DNA of 12,665 bases from CALZIK01 sp046756565 (lineage in GTDB: Bacteria; Acidobacteriota; Thermoanaerobaculia; Multivoradales; JAHEKO01). The translations under genes and the position numbers were made by a program. A model generated the notes under the pieces. The model did no database searches and had not been told where the DNA came from. It saw only the letters and a list, made by a program, of their open reading frames with translations. Position 1 is the stretch's first letter. Each line of letters opens with the position of its first letter. Shown here piece by piece: positions 11,570-12,665 of this stretch. Location: NCBI GenBank assembly GCA_046756565.1, contig JBHHWO010000124.1:1-12665 (forward strand), written 5' to 3'.

Positions 11570-11585
11570 TGTGAAATATGTCACA
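11570..11585. promoter_or_regulatory. Perfect CRP-type operator
   Basis: TGTGAAATATGTCACA consists of the two exact CRP half sites TGTGA and TCACA with the canonical 6-base spacer. The site stands out as AT-rich in a GC-rich region. Its centre at 11577.5 would be at -41.5 for transcription starting at 11536, the class II activator position, with TATCGT then at -11 to -6. A CRP/FNR-family regulator with CRP-like specificity is inferred; none is in the window. Confidence 0.6.
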
Positions 11586-11889
11586 GACGGGGCCTGACCG
11601 CCAGCCGAGCGGTACACGACTCGACCGTCTCGCCCGCCGCTTGACCTGACAGCACCTACGGGCTTTCATCGGGTCAACCTCTTACCCTTGACTGGGCATC
11701 GCCAGAGCCGAATGCCCGCCCGGGCTCATCCGGACCGCTCGCTTCGACAACTGGCGAACGCTGACCGCGAGCAATCTGCCTAGGACTCGGACTGGTCTGC
11801 CGGCTCCGTACCGCCGAGTGTCCCGGCCTCGGGCTCACCCTCACCCGGCTGTGAGCCGCCCGAAAACGCACCGCTATACTTCGATCGGC

Positions 11890-12615
11890 ATGAGAGTTCT
11901 GCCGATCGTCCTGGCATTCGCCCTGGCCTCGACGGCCGTCGAGGCGGGCGAAGTCAAGCGCCTCTTCAGCGCCTTCGCGCAGGGCGACGCACGCGTGCTC
12001 CGAATCGAGCTTCCTACCGGCGATCTTAAGGTCAGCAAGTCTTCGGACCGTTCGGTCGACGGCGAGCTCGTCTTGAGCTGCACCGGCCTGATCGACCCCT
12101 GCGAAGCGATGGCCGACAGCATCCGGTTCGGTTGGGGCGAGTCCGAAGGCACGCAGATTCTGAGCTTCGACGGCCCCGGGTCCTACGAGAAGAGGGTCGG
12201 CAATTTCCGCGCTGACGACACAACCACGATCACCGACACGAAGTGGGGCAAGTCCGCCACCAAGAGCAAGAAAAGGGGTCGCCGCTCGGGCACCTCCGGA
12301 TGGACGCTGTCGGCCCGGCTCGAGGTCACGGTCCCGACCTACGACCGTCTCGAGGTGGTCCTGGCCGACGGTGATCTCGTTCTCCACGATGTCGAAGGAG
12401 CGTGCCGAGTGAGCGTTCTGTCGGGCACCGTCCGCATCGACGCCCCTCGGTCCTCGGTCGGCCGGATCGCCATCAAGGTCAAGAAGGGCAAGGCCTATCT
12501 GCAAGGCGCCGAGTTTCGCCCGATCGCCGGCGACAAGATTCGGTGGCAGGGCCCGGGCGAGCACGACGTCCGGGTGGATGTGGGTCGGGGCACCGTCGCC
12601 GTGGCGCTCTACTAG
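11890..12615 (+). CDS. Secreted DUF4097-like beta-repeat protein
   Basis: The 241-residue product begins with a short Sec signal peptide (MRVLPIVLAFALASTAVEA, likely cut after residue 19). The mature protein is rich in short alternating beta strands with small turns: LRIELPTGDLKVSKSSDRSV, then LEVTVPTYDRLEVVLADGDL, then a run of V-R-I-D-A-P and I-A-I-K-V-K-K-G-K-A-Y-L. This pattern, in which strands such as G-D-[LV]-x-[VL] recur, is typical of DUF4097 / putative adhesin (GIN-like) beta-helical proteins, which are exported and of uncertain function. A lysine/arginine-rich insert (GKSATKSKKRGRRS) interrupts the strands around residues 118-131. The frame is open upstream to 11818, but ATG 11890 gives the signal peptide. 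Its TAG stop lies in the right terminal repeat. Confidence 0.72.
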   Translation: MRVLPIVLAFALASTAVEAGEVKRLFSAFAQGDARVLRIELPTGDLKVSKSSDRSVDGELVLSCTGLIDPCEAMADSIRFGWGESEGTQILSFDGPGSYEKRVGNFRADDTTTITDTKWGKSATKSKKRGRRSGTSGWTLSARLEVTVPTYDRLEVVLADGDLVLHDVEGACRVSVLSGTVRIDAPRSSVGRIAIKVKKGKAYLQGAEFRPIAGDKIRWQGPGEHDVRVDVGRGTVAVALY

Positions 12616-12661
12616 CAGCCCGTGGCAGAAGTCGAGACGGTCGCGTTGCGAGCGCCATGGG
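12612..12661. repeat. Right arm of 50-bp perfect terminal inverted repeat
   Basis: This is the exact reverse complement of bases 1-50. It starts one base before the TAG of the DUF4097-like gene. After TAGCAGCCC it opens a frame from GTG 12622 (V-A-E-V-E-T-V-A-L-R-A-P-W-G), which runs out of the window. That frame looks like a possible protein N-terminus, but no ribosome site precedes it. Confidence 0.95.
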
Positions 12662-12665
12662 GCCA

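Larger units (their letters stand above)
11508..11889. other. Divergent regulatory region between the TPR and DUF4097-like genes
   Basis: This 382-bp stretch has no credible gene. It holds the ribosome site, a -10-like box and a CRP-type palindrome for the TPR gene in 11513-11585. From about 11590 to 11889, which must contain the promoter of the plus-strand secreted protein, I see no confident motif. Confidence 0.6.

Noticed and set aside
11508..11669. N-terminal extension of the TPR protein from ATG 11669
   Set aside because: The extension is a Cys/Arg-rich low-complexity sequence that would cover the CRP-like site and the -10 box; GTG 11507 has a good ribosome site.
11674..12564. 296-codon minus-strand frame opposite the DUF4097-like gene
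   Set aside because: Antisense shadow; the plus strand has a clean signal peptide and beta-repeat pattern.
1..12665. CRISPR array, tRNA/rRNA genes, transposase or integrase
   Set aside because: No regularly spaced direct repeats, cloverleaf-like sequence, or mobile-element enzyme motifs were seen on either strand, so the terminal inverted repeat is not called an insertion sequence.

Overview
The window is GC-rich and densely coded, with high GC at third codon positions, which creates very long shadow frames opposite the real genes. It looks like a chromosomal fragment of an environmental bacterium. The style fits Acidobacteriota (for example Thermoanaerobaculia-like lineages) or a deltaproteobacterial-type group: TonB-type C-terminal domain remnant, secreted Cys-paired repeat protein, TPR protein with a conserved PIWFLARGHQLN-type tail, FHA protein, DUF4097-like secreted protein. 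This placement is inference from protein style only. I see no rRNA, tRNA, CRISPR array, transposase, integrase or phage structural gene.

Layout, left to right. Positions 47-1068 (minus): an intracellular class 3 lipase followed by a translationally coupled 70-aa zinc-ribbon protein. Positions 1125-3758: an NAD-salvage block, in which a nicotinate phosphoribosyltransferase (pncB) and a small PGDYG-like duplicated protein run left while nicotinamidase (pncA) runs right from a shared 100-bp intergenic region carrying a perfect 8-bp inverted repeat. PncA makes nicotinate and PncB turns it into NaMN, so the two genes encode consecutive Preiss-Handler steps. Positions 3911-4360 (plus): a small secreted protein made of two copies of a Cys-paired motif. 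It converges, across a perfect 26-bp palindrome, on a 943-aa minus-strand protein (4427-7258) made of two acetoacetate-decarboxylase-like domains plus an acidic tail. The first copy keeps the candidate Schiff-base lysine and the second has leucine there. Positions 7347-8036 (plus): an FHA-domain protein divergent from it.

Positions 8224-9600 (minus): a YbdK/GCS2-type carboxylate-amine ligase. Directly behind its stop codon, in the same frame, lies a start-less remnant of a TonB C-terminal domain. Positions 9676-10191 (minus): a small membrane protein with no convincing start. Positions 10150-10950 (plus): ApaH, diadenosine tetraphosphatase. Positions 10983-11507 (minus): a TPR protein preceded by a perfect CRP-type palindrome (TGTGA-N6-TCACA) spaced as in a class II CRP promoter. 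Positions 11890-12615 (plus): a secreted DUF4097-like protein.

The window is bounded by a perfect 50-bp inverted repeat (1-50 and 12612-12661). In both copies the repeat begins one base before the TAG stop of the outermost gene and then opens outward into the same potential reading frame. This is either a genuine repeated element or gene start, or an assembly-graph boundary. There is no single obvious new defence or mobile system here. The items most worth a second look are the terminal inverted repeat, the asymmetric double decarboxylase-like protein, the TonB remnant fused in frame behind the ligase, and the CRP-like promoter.
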